Program-made: the position numbers and the translations under genes
IMG/VR virus record: IMGVR_UViG_3300048833_000084
Coordinates: 1-35,857 of that record
Origin: a virus
Reading direction: 5' to 3' (one strand)
DNA: 35,857 nt
Part shown: positions 11,935 to 19,367 of the stretch, one piece after another
Layout: the number at the start of each line of letters is the position of its first letter
Position numbering within the stretch: the stretch's first letter is position 1
Notes under the pieces: generated by a model
What the model saw: only the letters and a program-made list of their open reading frames with translations
What the model was told of the DNA's origin: nothing
The model's database searches: none

Positions 11935-12499
11935 CGCCAACATAAAAGAGTGGGCTAAGAACTATGACGGTGAACCGTTTGACGGCATACTCTGTGACCC
12001 ACCATATGAACTAGGATTTATGGGCAAATCACCGTTTAGTGGTATTGACGGTTCAGGTAGAGATGATAGCAACGAAGTACGAGGTCACAACGATAATGGT
12101 GGCTCTGCCAGTCGTTATTTTTACACAGCCAAAGCAAGTAAACGAGAACGTAATGCAGGGCTAGAGGGGTTTGAGGAGAAAGAAGTATCAACACTACAAC
12201 AAAGAGCGTCATCATTTAAGGGCAAGAAGTTTGGCGGTATAAGACAGAACCACCACCCCACAGTCAAACCCCTATCCCTCACTAAATACCTAGCAACCCT
12301 AATCAAACCACCTTCAGGCGGTAGGCTACTTGTACCATTTTCAGGTTCAGGCTCAGAAATGATAGGTGCACTCCAAGCTGGTTGGGAATACGTTGAGGGC
12401 GTAGAACTTACTGAGGAGTACATACCTATTGCAGAGGCTAGGATTAAGTATTGGTTAGGTAAAGAAGAAAATAAACAGATAGGATTATTAGATGCCTAA
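11918..12499 (+). CDS. DPPY-type DNA methyltransferase (N6-adenine/N4-cytosine)
   Basis: A 193-residue amino-methyltransferase. The catalytic motif DPPY is at residues 27-30, before the SAM-binding motif (VPFSGSGSEMIGAL, 139-152), the permuted order typical of the beta class. HHPTVKPLSLTKYLATLI is a third conserved block. The region between (about 40-110) is the probable target-recognition part and is short. It adds methyl groups to bases in phage DNA, likely to resist restriction. It is placed between the two terminase genes and overlaps both, so its expression is tied to packaging. Confidence 0.85.
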   Translation: MHKIINANIKEWAKNYDGEPFDGILCDPPYELGFMGKSPFSGIDGSGRDDSNEVRGHNDNGGSASRYFYTAKASKRERNAGLEGFEEKEVSTLQQRASSFKGKKFGGIRQNHHPTVKPLSLTKYLATLIKPPSGGRLLVPFSGSGSEMIGALQAGWEYVEGVELTEEYIPIAEARIKYWLGKEENKQIGLLDA

Positions 12500-13853
12500 A
12501 ACTATAAAAGTCCCGGACTATGTCGCCTCAGAACGTCAGACTAAGTTTCACCAATCAGAAGCATTTGAAACAATGTATGGTGGTGCGGCGGGTGGAGGAA
12601 AGACTGCTGCTATTGTTGCCGAAGCTGTTACCTATTGTATGAAGTGGCCAAGAGCTAGAGTCTATATCTTTCGTAAAACCATACCCGAACTTAAACAGTC
12701 TGTAATACCAGAGATTTATAAACAATGCGCCGACTATATAAATATCGCCAAAGGAATGAAGTATAACTCACAGGACAGAACCTTTGTATTCTCTAACGGT
12801 TCTATTATCCAGCTCGCCTACCTAGAGAACCCTGCCGATATGTATAAGTACCAGTCTGCTGAAATGCACTTACTTATAGTAGATGAGCTTACTCACTTTA
12901 CTGAAGATGAATACCAATACCTGAAAACTCGTGTACGTTCTACTGGAGAACACCCATTAAAGGTCATGTCCGCCACTAACCCTGGAAACGTAGGGCACGC
13001 CTGGGTAAAACGCTACTTTATAGATATTGCCCCACCAGAGGAGATTTATACCGACAAGAACGGAAACACTCGTATATTTATACCAGCTAAGGTATCCGAC
13101 CACCCATCTCCAGAGTTCGTTAAAACCTATACTAAAGTACTAGAAGCTAATAACGACCCAATACTTAGACGGGCTTTACTTGAGGGTGACTGGGACGTAT
13201 TTGCTGGACAGGCCTTTGAGGAGTGGCGCAGGGAAGATGAGGACGGTAAACCGTATCACGTTGTTAAACCTTTCCAAATACCAGTTCATTGGACTAAATG
13301 GTTCGCTTATGACTGGGGATATAACTCTTATGCCGCTGGAGTGTGGCTCGCCAAAGACCCATCTAGTGAGAGAACCTATCTTTACAGGGAGTTCTATGAA
13401 CACGCTATGGCCGCCTCAGCACAAGCTGAATCTATTATGATGTCCGAATCAGAAGAAAAGATAATAATGAGATTAGCCGACCCTTCTTTATGGAAACAGA
13501 CTGGTTCTGCCGAAACAGGTGAAACTATCGCTGCAATATTTGAGAAAAGCAATCTATTCTTCCAACCCGCCAATAATGATAGAAAAGCTGGAAAGAACGC
13601 AGTCCACGAGAAACTAGCACCTATGCCAGACGGATTACCAGGATTACAGGTATTCTCTAGTTGTGTGAACTTTATCCGCACTTTCCCCAACCTACCTGTG
13701 GATATTAACAATGTAGAAGATGTCCAAACTAAGAACGTGGAGGACCACCTTTACGATGCAGTTCGCTACGGATTGATGAACGCCCGCCCAGGAACTATGC
13801 CAGAAGCTAAAATAAATACTGATTTAGTACAGCGCCGTAACAAGTACAGATAA
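12492..13853 (+). CDS. terL: Terminase large subunit (packaging ATPase-nuclease)
   Basis: A 453-residue motor protein. Walker A is GGAAGGGKT (residues 30-38), Walker B LLIVDE (127-132), and a coupling motif SATNPGN follows at 160-166. The C-terminal nuclease has an RNase H-like fold, with acidic residues Asp274 (YDWGYNSYAAG), Asp330 (LADPSLW) and Asp422 (HLYDAVRYG) as probable metal ligands. It drives DNA into the procapsid through the portal and cuts concatemers. Length is normal. It overlaps the methylase by 8 nt and is followed by the portal gene after a 57-nt gap with a promoter. Confidence 0.95.
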   Translation: MPKTIKVPDYVASERQTKFHQSEAFETMYGGAAGGGKTAAIVAEAVTYCMKWPRARVYIFRKTIPELKQSVIPEIYKQCADYINIAKGMKYNSQDRTFVFSNGSIIQLAYLENPADMYKYQSAEMHLLIVDELTHFTEDEYQYLKTRVRSTGEHPLKVMSATNPGNVGHAWVKRYFIDIAPPEEIYTDKNGNTRIFIPAKVSDHPSPEFVKTYTKVLEANNDPILRRALLEGDWDVFAGQAFEEWRREDEDGKPYHVVKPFQIPVHWTKWFAYDWGYNSYAAGVWLAKDPSSERTYLYREFYEHAMAASAQAESIMMSESEEKIIMRLADPSLWKQTGSAETGETIAAIFEKSNLFFQPANNDRKAGKNAVHEKLAPMPDGLPGLQVFSSCVNFIRTFPNLPVDINNVEDVQTKNVEDHLYDAVRYGLMNARPGTMPEAKINTDLVQRRNKYR

Positions 13854-13867
13854 TTTACATAAGTATT

Positions 13868-13896
13868 TTTCTAGTATATACTTACAATATACTGGG
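13868..13896 (+). promoter_or_regulatory. Late promoter A with ACTGGG leader
   Basis: TTTACA, 17-nt spacer and TATACT lie before ACTGGG at 13891-13896, which is 20 nt before the portal start. The -10 box ends eight bases before the A of ACTGGG, so transcription probably begins there. The element recurs at 24252, 27350 and 31150. Confidence 0.6.
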
Positions 13897-13910
13897 CTTG
13901 ACGGATTAAC

Positions 13911-15758
13911 GTGGCTAATAAGAAACAGCAAACAATGGTAGAAATGGTGGTAAAGGACTTCGAGAGTTCTTGGAACTACCGTGACTCCTCTTATCACAAA
14001 GACTGGGAAAACTGGTACAAACTTTATAACTCTGAACGCATATATGTTGGATATAACGGAATATCTGACACATTTGTACCAATGGCTTTCTCGACTATTG
14101 AAACCAAAGTATCTGCTACTAGTGGTGAAAAACCCCTAATAGAGTATTTCCCTACAAAACCAAGCCAAACTACTAATACTAAGGTGTTGAATAGTCTGAT
14201 GTCCTATTACTGGGATATGGATGCTTGGACTAACAAGTTCGTTCAACATACAAGAAACCTATTCCTCTACGGAACTGGTGTCATGTACGTTTACTGGAAC
14301 ATTGACCACCCAGAACTAAGAAACATTCCACTAAGAGACTTTTATATTGACCCATCAGCTACCGTACTAAACTACCAAGACGCCTCATTTATGGGCTACC
14401 GCTTCTTTGCTTCTAAGAAACTACTAGAAGAAGAACAGGTAGTAGACCCTGAAACTGGCGAACTAGTACCCAAGTACAAGAACCTAGACAAACTAGACGA
14501 AAACTACGAAACTGGCGAAGAATCTGCTAAACAAGAGCGAGATACTCACATGGGTTCAACTGTTGATGAAAACGCCCAAAAAGACCAAATAGAAATATTC
14601 TGCCACTGGACTAAAGATAAAGTAACTTATATTGGAAACAAGAAAGAAGTTATCTACGAAGCCGACAACTACTACAAAGAACGCCAACAGTTCTTAGGTT
14701 ACGATAACCCTACTGGAATGTACCCATTCATCGTAGACTCTAACTACCCAGACGAAACTCAGCTATACGGACGAAGCGAACTACAACCAGTCGCCAAAGC
14801 ACAAGAACTTCTAAACGACATGACCAACCAGAACATAGACGCTGTATCTTGGGCATTAGACCCTGTTATGGAGCTAGACCCACAATACGCTTCATATATT
14901 GATAAGATTCAGAACGTAACTGGTGCTGTTTATCCTTTCCGACCTGGTAGTTACCAAGCTGTACAGAAACAACCTATTCCATCTAGCGCATTTAACGAAC
15001 GTGTAAACATCAAGAACGAAATCAGAGAAACTACTGCTGTAGACCAAGTTATCAAGGGTGCTTCTGTATCTGGAGATACTACCGCTACCGAGATTCAAGC
15101 TCAGGTTGCATCAGCAGGACGCCGATTCGATATGCTACTATCTAGCCTAGAAAACGGTGGTTACTACCAATTCGCCAAACTCGTTTACCAAATGATACAG
15201 ATGTACGTTACTCAACCTACTTATATGAGAGTGGTTGGAGAAAAGGGCGTAAACTGGGAACTATTTGACCCAGAGATGTTTAAGGGCGACTACGAACCAC
15301 GAATCAAACTACAGGCTACATTAGAAAACGACAAGAAGAAGAAAATGCGCGACTTAAAAGAAATGTACGGCGCTATGTTAGGTTCTCCTTTCGTAGACCA
15401 ATCTGCATTAACTCGCCTAATACTTAAAGAAGCATTTAGCCTAGAGATGGACGAAGTAGATACTCTAATAGTACCTGATGAGAAATTAGCTGAAATGGGT
15501 AAAGACACGAAAGACGATACCGACCCTAAAGAACTAATCAACTATAAAGATGTACCTGCTGACGTTAAGATGCAGATGGAAGAAGCCGCTGGCTACCAAC
15601 CATCAACAATGCACGTGGATGACCTTGAAACCCAACAAATGAAGATGGCCGCAGAACAAGCTACCGCCTTGGGAACAGTAGACCCAAGTGGAACACCAAT
15701 GGGTGTAGCACCACAGATGCCACCAATGCCACCACAGCAAGGACCAATGAATGGATAA
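13911..15758 (+). CDS. Portal protein
   Basis: A 615-residue protein with a GTG start, placed after TerL and before scaffold and coat. The conserved N-terminal half (YNGISDTFVPMAFSTIETKV, LFLYGTGVMYVYWNI, LRDFYIDPSATVLNYQDA) and the central block (LQPVAKAQELLNDMTNQNID) match podovirus/P22-style portals, which form the dodecameric DNA entry ring and bind TerL. The C-terminal tail is rich in Met, Pro and Gln (APQMPPMPPQQGPM). Size fits the family. The gene lacks a strong ribosome site and uses the ACTGGG-type leader. Confidence 0.9.
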   Translation: MANKKQQTMVEMVVKDFESSWNYRDSSYHKDWENWYKLYNSERIYVGYNGISDTFVPMAFSTIETKVSATSGEKPLIEYFPTKPSQTTNTKVLNSLMSYYWDMDAWTNKFVQHTRNLFLYGTGVMYVYWNIDHPELRNIPLRDFYIDPSATVLNYQDASFMGYRFFASKKLLEEEQVVDPETGELVPKYKNLDKLDENYETGEESAKQERDTHMGSTVDENAQKDQIEIFCHWTKDKVTYIGNKKEVIYEADNYYKERQQFLGYDNPTGMYPFIVDSNYPDETQLYGRSELQPVAKAQELLNDMTNQNIDAVSWALDPVMELDPQYASYIDKIQNVTGAVYPFRPGSYQAVQKQPIPSSAFNERVNIKNEIRETTAVDQVIKGASVSGDTTATEIQAQVASAGRRFDMLLSSLENGGYYQFAKLVYQMIQMYVTQPTYMRVVGEKGVNWELFDPEMFKGDYEPRIKLQATLENDKKKKMRDLKEMYGAMLGSPFVDQSALTRLILKEAFSLEMDEVDTLIVPDEKLAEMGKDTKDDTDPKELINYKDVPADVKMQMEEAAGYQPSTMHVDDLETQQMKMAAEQATALGTVDPSGTPMGVAPQMPPMPPQQGPMNG

Positions 15759-15981
15759 CAACTGGGCAGAACAACTTACTAGCTTTTTAAAAACGCCACT
15801 CGGTAAAGAGTTGGTGCGTTCATTAAAAGAGGACCTTCACGATAATTTAATCAAACAAGCAGAGACGGCAAATAGCCAAGAACTTGCTTATGGCTTGATT
15901 AAAGAAGCTGGGGGTGTTATAAAGAGTATAGACCACATGACAATGTTAGCTGTGGTCGCTAGAGACAAGGGTGCTAAGTAA
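15751..15981 (+). CDS. Small unknown protein after the portal
   Basis: A 76-residue helical protein (WAEQLTSFLKTPLGKELVR, ELAYGLIKEAGGVIKSI). It overlaps the portal end by 8 nt, so it is co-translated. Its position between portal and scaffold suggests a head-assembly accessory. No family recognised. Confidence 0.65.
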   Translation: MDNNWAEQLTSFLKTPLGKELVRSLKEDLHDNLIKQAETANSQELAYGLIKEAGGVIKSIDHMTMLAVVARDKGAK

Positions 15982-15989
15982 AAAATTAA

Positions 15990-16029
15990 CTGCCCAGTTA
16001 TCATACTTAGTCCCCTTATCTCTGGGCAG
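15990..16029 (+). promoter_or_regulatory. Eight-pair inverted repeat before the scaffold gene
   Basis: CTGCCCAG (15990-15997) and CTGGGCAG (16022-16029) are perfect complements with a 24-nt loop. On the rightward strand no T-run follows; leftward, TTAATTTTTT follows, but leftward transcription is not expected here. It may stabilise or process the scaffold message, or bind a protein. Confidence 0.5.
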
Positions 16030-16052
16030 ACATTAACAATTAAGGAGAAAAG

Positions 16053-16799
16053 ATGGATACCACAACTTTAGATGATGGCGCCACGGCACAACCTATCACA
16101 TCAGAAGCGGAACCAGCAGAAGTCGTAACAGACGAAAGCGCATCTAATACTAACGACCAGCTAAATGAATCAACAGCCGATTCTACTGAGGAGCCGCAAG
16201 AGGAATCTCAGGAGACAGAATCACAAGCTGACGACGATGACGTACAGAGTTGGGCAGAGAAAAAAGGACTTCCTTTGGATGACCCTATAAAACTTGCCAA
16301 AATGTACAGAGACGCCGAAAAGAAGATGCATGAAGCAACAACTCAGGTACCTAGAACACCTGTTAATCCTCCAGAGTTACTGGAGCCAACTGGGGATATA
16401 AATTATGACCAGATTGTGGACAGACAGAATGTCCAAGAACAAAGGATTTATGTACGGGATTGGTTTGACGCTAATCCAGATATGAAAGAGCATAGAGAAG
16501 AATTGTCAAGAATCGCCGCAGAACGTCCATGGCTAACTAATTTAGATGACGTCCGAGCGCATTATCTAGCAAGTCCAGACAAGCTCAAGAGTATGGAAAC
16601 TGAGGGAGGTCGAAAGGCACTCACTAATTTAGCTCAGAAACAACAACAAACCCCACCGTCATCAGGAGCTACGAACGCAAACTCGTATGCAACAAACAGA
16701 CTCACAGCAGCAAATGTAGATGATATGGTCGCCAAGATGTCCCCAGAGGAATATCAGAAGCGCCTACCAGAAATAAACGCAGCTATGGGAGCAAGTTAA
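16053..16799 (+). CDS. Scaffolding protein (acidic, head assembly)
   Basis: A 248-residue protein placed directly before the coat gene, the usual scaffold position. The first 70 residues are highly acidic and disordered (SEAEPAEVVTDESASN, TEEPQEESQETESQADDDD). Then follow a short conserved stretch (SWAEKKGLPLDDPIKLAKMY), a helical middle and a Q-rich linker, and a C-terminal helix-rich end (NVDDMVAKMSPEEYQKRLPE) like that of scaffolds that contact the coat. AAGGAG precedes the ATG. Function is inferred from order and composition. Confidence 0.75.
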   Translation: MDTTTLDDGATAQPITSEAEPAEVVTDESASNTNDQLNESTADSTEEPQEESQETESQADDDDVQSWAEKKGLPLDDPIKLAKMYRDAEKKMHEATTQVPRTPVNPPELLEPTGDINYDQIVDRQNVQEQRIYVRDWFDANPDMKEHREELSRIAAERPWLTNLDDVRAHYLASPDKLKSMETEGGRKALTNLAQKQQQTPPSSGATNANSYATNRLTAANVDDMVAKMSPEEYQKRLPEINAAMGAS

Positions 16800-16811
16800 G
16801 ACGCAAGTCTT
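16798..16811 (+). promoter_or_regulatory. GCAA-tetraloop hairpin in the coat gene leader
   Basis: AAGAC/GTCTT closed by GCAA, a stable GNRA tetraloop hairpin, 31 nt before the coat start codon and overlapping the scaffold stop. It may protect or pace the abundant coat message. Confidence 0.4.
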
Positions 16812-16842
16812 GCAGACGGCTTAACAAGAAAGATTTAATCCA

Positions 16843-16914
16843 ATGGCAACTACAGGAGCTTTTGGTTCTGGTAACGTAAACGAAGGTGTAACAGCTGGAA
16901 ACGTATTCAGACCT
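16843..16914 (+). CDS. Major capsid protein, exon 1
   Basis: Twenty-four codons (MATTGAFGSGNVNEG, ending GNVFRP), then an in-frame TAA at 16915. The sequence matches the start of phage coat proteins, and the expected continuation (IWSKETLMFVKSN) appears in the second exon at 17625. Joining the exons gives FRP-NIWSKETL and a protein of about 291 residues. The 5' exon ends GACCT, which pairs with GGGTC in the intron, so splicing after base 16914 is well supported. Without splicing the product would be a 24-residue stub. Confidence 0.85.
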
Positions 16915-17042
16915 TAATAATATAGGGTCAAAATGTATGGAGTTTACCACTCCAATTTGTACATTGACAATTTACTCTAATCAACGGGGAAAGTCTGGAA
17001 GCAGATAACCCCCAAGAAGGTTTCGTCTTACAGCCTACACTA

Positions 17043-17051
17043 TGGTATAAT
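17043..17051 (+). promoter_or_regulatory. Extended -10 promoter inside the intron
   Basis: TGGTATAAT, a perfect TG-n-TATAAT, ends seven bases before the ATG at 17058. Transcription would start at or beside the AUG, giving a leaderless message. Its first base overlaps the proposed P7 strand. Confidence 0.6.
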
Positions 17052-17057
17052 GATAGT

Positions 17058-17510
17058 ATGATAACTAAAGAATACATAGCAGGGTTGATAGACGGCGAAG
17101 GATACATTGGTATTCTGCCAGTTAGAAGCAAAGAGGTAAAAACCCCAAGTTTTGAGCCAGTCATTAAAATAGGTATGGCTGGGGCTAATTCACTCATGGC
17201 GCTAGAGATGATTCGTGAAGTTTACGGAGGCATCATAGAAAACAGAGGGAATAAAACCATTAAAAACAGACAGGTTTTCACCTACGTTCTAAAGGGAAAG
17301 AAGAATATACTGAAGTTAATTAACGACATAAACCCACACCTAATCGTTAAAAGACCACAGGGCGCAATAATGAAAATGTTTTGCGAATTACCGATGACAC
17401 ATACGAGGCATAAGAACTTTAGCCAAGAAGTAGTATCTAAAAAGATATGGTGCTACAAATCACTAAAGGAACTTAAAAAGCCTGACCACTTGCAACGACT
17501 AAGTGAGTAA
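17058..17510 (+). CDS. LAGLIDADG homing endonuclease, intron-encoded
   Basis: A 150-residue protein with one LAGLIDADG motif at the N terminus (YIAGLIDGEGYIGI, residues 6-19), where the Asp and Glu act in metal binding. Single-motif members work as homodimers and cut a long, mostly unmatched site, here probably the intronless coat gene. The rest (MIREVYGGIIENRGNKTIKN, LINDINPHLIVKRPQGAIM) follows the usual family pattern. The gene lies in the loop between the 5' and 3' halves of the intron core, so it does not disturb folding. It has its own promoter and no ribosome site. Confidence 0.92.
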   Translation: MITKEYIAGLIDGEGYIGILPVRSKEVKTPSFEPVIKIGMAGANSLMALEMIREVYGGIIENRGNKTIKNRQVFTYVLKGKKNILKLINDINPHLIVKRPQGAIMKMFCELPMTHTRHKNFSQEVVSKKIWCYKSLKELKKPDHLQRLSE

Positions 17511-17624
17511 ACGGGAGAAATCCCGAAGCGATAGTCTGCTCTGCATATATAACAAAAGAAAATGCAGAGGGAGTGCCGAAGCGCCTCCCCGCCTACATAA
17601 GTAGGTCACAAAAGTAACAGAAGG

Positions 17625-18428
17625 AACATTTGGTCAAAAGAAACTTTGATGTTCGTAAAGAGCAACTTGGTTCTTTTGCCACTATTCAAGCACTATGACC
17701 GTGATGTTAAAAGTTCAGGACAGACTGTTGAAATACCTAACGTATCAGCAATCTCAGCGAACCTAAAAGCAGAAAACACAGTTGTAACGCTTAACTACAA
17801 CACCGAAACTAAAACAACAATAACAATTAACCGTCACTACGAAAGTTCATTCTTAGTAGAGGACATCCTTGCAACTCAATCAGCTTACGACGTACGTTCT
17901 GATTACACAAAAGCTGCTGGTTACGCAATCGCTGAAAAAGTAGATGCTGACATCGCTGCTGTTGTTACAACTGCATGGAAAACCGCTAGCAAAACTATCG
18001 GTACTTACGGTACAGCAATCACAGACGACCTAGTTCTATCTGTAAACCGCTACCTAAGTGAAAACAAAGCACCACGAACTGGCCGTAAAATGGTTGTTCA
18101 CCCTAAAGGCGAAAAAGAATTACTTGCAATTGACAAGTTCGTTCGTTACGACGCATTAGGAACAGGCGACGCTATCAAAAATGGTAAGCTTGGAACTATC
18201 TACGGCGCAGAAGTATTTATGTCACAAAACCTTGTGTACCTAGATACAGCTACTGATGAGTACAACTCTCTATTCTTCCACGAAGAAGCAGCAGCTATCG
18301 CTATGCAGAGTTCTCCACGAACTCAGACACAATACAAGCAAGAGTATCTCGGGTGGTTAGTGACTGTCGATGTCCTTTATGGCGTCACAACACTACGCTC
18401 AGGCTTTGGTTACGTGATAAAACACTAG
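17625..18428 (+). CDS. Major capsid protein, exon 2
   Basis: About 267 codons that continue exon 1. Conserved blocks include GQTVEIPNVSAISANLKAE, TTITINRHYESSFLVEDILA, RSDYTKAAGYAIAEKVDADI and RKMVVHPKGEKELL, as in P22-type/HK97-fold coat proteins. The mature shell would be about 291 residues, with no obvious separate protease gene in the window. Regular, unbiased codon use and a strong terminator after the stop fit a highly expressed structural gene. An internal TTG/ATG at 17646 and 17649 could be mistaken for the start, but upstream codons AAC ATT TGG extend the family match. Confidence 0.9.
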   Translation, partial: NIWSKETLMFVKSNLVLLPLFKHYDRDVKSSGQTVEIPNVSAISANLKAENTVVTLNYNTETKTTITINRHYESSFLVEDILATQSAYDVRSDYTKAAGYAIAEKVDADIAAVVTTAWKTASKTIGTYGTAITDDLVLSVNRYLSENKAPRTGRKMVVHPKGEKELLAIDKFVRYDALGTGDAIKNGKLGTIYGAEVFMSQNLVYLDTATDEYNSLFFHEEAAAIAMQSSPRTQTQYKQEYLGWLVTVDVLYGVTTLRSGFGYVIKH

Positions 18429-18449
18429 TAACTAATAGTACTCAAATTA

Positions 18450-18477
18450 AGAGGGTTAACGTGACCCTCTTTTTTTA
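18450..18477 (+). terminator. Rho-independent terminator after the coat gene
   Basis: AGAGGGT (18450-18456), seven-base loop, ACCCTCT (18464-18470), then a run of seven T. A strong intrinsic terminator that closes the head module. Confidence 0.92.
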
Positions 18478-18479
18478 TT

Positions 18480-18488
18480 TGTTATAAT
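18480..18488 (+). promoter_or_regulatory. Extended -10 promoter of the HNH gene
   Basis: TGTTATAAT lies directly behind the coat terminator and 27 nt before the ATG at 18515. With the terminator it makes the endonuclease an independent unit. Confidence 0.55.
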
Positions 18489-18514
18489 ACAGTACAACGT
18501 GTTATCATGTGTGT

Positions 18515-19006
18515 ATGAAACGAATATACCCCACTAATATAAAGATGCCGATACTAGTAGATGACGATAACTATGAAGACCTAATGCAGTATAACTGGAA
18601 TCTTAGCCCTATAGGGTATGCGAGAAGAAGTGTTTGGGCGGACGGCAAGAATAGTGTTGAATATATGCACAGACGTATTATGGATGCTCCTAGGGGTTCT
18701 GATGTAGACCACAAAGACCTAAATCGTATCAACAATCAAAAGTCCAACCTGAGGCTTGCTACTAGGTCAGAGAATATGGCGAATATGAGAAAGATTAAGA
18801 ACCCTACGGCTCGCTCTAAATATAAGGGCGTTAGTTATCTTGACCGCCCAAAACTAAAGAAGAAGTGGATGGCTTACATTAAACTAGATTACAAGACCTA
18901 TTACCTGGGGTATTCTGAGACCGAGAATGAGGCGGCACACCTATACAACCAATTCGCCGAACAGATATATGGAACTTATGCACAGCTTAACGATATCAAA
19001 TCTTGA
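18515..19006 (+). CDS. HNH homing endonuclease with AP2 domain (free-standing)
   Basis: A protein of about 163 residues. HNH core: RGSDVDHKDLNRINNQKSN followed by LRLATRSENMAN. AP2-like C terminus: SKYKGVSYLDRPKLKKKW, YYLGYSETENEAAHLYN and the ending YAQLNDI. It shares the family and layout of the gene at 5842-6306. It sits between the coat terminator and the glycan cassette, a typical landing place for a mobile endonuclease. A GTG at 18509 is an alternative start. No ribosome site is seen. Confidence 0.88.
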   Translation: MKRIYPTNIKMPILVDDDNYEDLMQYNWNLSPIGYARRSVWADGKNSVEYMHRRIMDAPRGSDVDHKDLNRINNQKSNLRLATRSENMANMRKIKNPTARSKYKGVSYLDRPKLKKKWMAYIKLDYKTYYLGYSETENEAAHLYNQFAEQIYGTYAQLNDIKS

Positions 19007-19030
19007 CACTGTACTAATACTGGCTACAAT
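19003..19030 (+). promoter_or_regulatory. Sigma70-type promoter of the glycan cassette
   Basis: TTGACA (19003-19008), 16-nt spacer, TACAAT (19025-19030), overlapping the stop codon of the endonuclease gene. A good AAGGAG site and the ATG at 19056 follow. Confidence 0.75.
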
Positions 19031-19055
19031 ATAAGCTATAAACATAAGGAGCAAC

Positions 19056-19367
19056 ATGACAACACTAGATAGATACAATAAATTAGCAGATGAACTCGGT
19101 ATAACAGAAGAAATGAACGTACCGCCAGTAGCAAGACTTGGATTTGCCAGAGAACAGGCTACCCAAATGAAATCTATTGTTAATCGCCTATTATTTGACC
19201 TAACTATGGCTTATGCAGCTATGGAAAAGGCTAAAGACGAGAATACAGTTGCAGCTTATAAAGATAATATCTCAAAGCACGAAAGAGAACTCCGCCAAAC
19301 TAGAGACGGTCTTGTATTGACTAACGAACTAGTAACACTACTAGAAGAAATAGTAGCAGAGGACTAA
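19056..19367 (+). CDS. Unknown coiled-coil protein opening the glycan cassette
   Basis: A 103-residue helical protein. Residues 60-100 have coiled-coil spacing (AYAAMEKAKDENTVAAYKDN, KHERELRQTRDGLVLTNE). AAGGAG precedes the ATG, and the next gene starts right after its stop. It is the first gene after a strong promoter, so it is expressed with the glycosyltransferases. It may be a virion protein or a glycosylation partner; no evidence chooses. Confidence 0.65.
   Translation: MTTLDRYNKLADELGITEEMNVPPVARLGFAREQATQMKSIVNRLLFDLTMAYAAMEKAKDENTVAAYKDNISKHERELRQTRDGLVLTNELVTLLEEIVAED

Larger units (their letters stand above)
16915..17624 (+). other. Group I self-splicing intron in the coat gene
   Basis: A 710-nt group I intron. 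P1: exon GACCT (16910-16914) pairs with GGGTC (16925-16929), ending with the required U-G wobble at the 5' splice site. The P3-P6 core is recognisable as CAACGGGGAAAGTCTGG (16982-16998) followed by ATAACCCCC, very like the T4 td intron. P7 can form from ACTAT (17039-17043) and ATAGT (17531-17535). Downstream stems are CGGGA-GAAA-TCCCG (17512-17525) and CTCTGCAT/ATGCAGAG. The last intron base is taken as G at 17624, the only G that keeps the frame; this 3' site is inferred. It carries a LAGLIDADG gene. Confidence 0.88.

Noticed and set aside
12121-12423. Leftward 100-residue frame in the methylase gene
   Set aside because: Antisense shadow of a clear methyltransferase; no promoter or ribosome site.
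15990-16029. Hairpin as a rightward terminator
   Set aside because: No T-run follows on the coding strand; called a possible regulatory structure instead.
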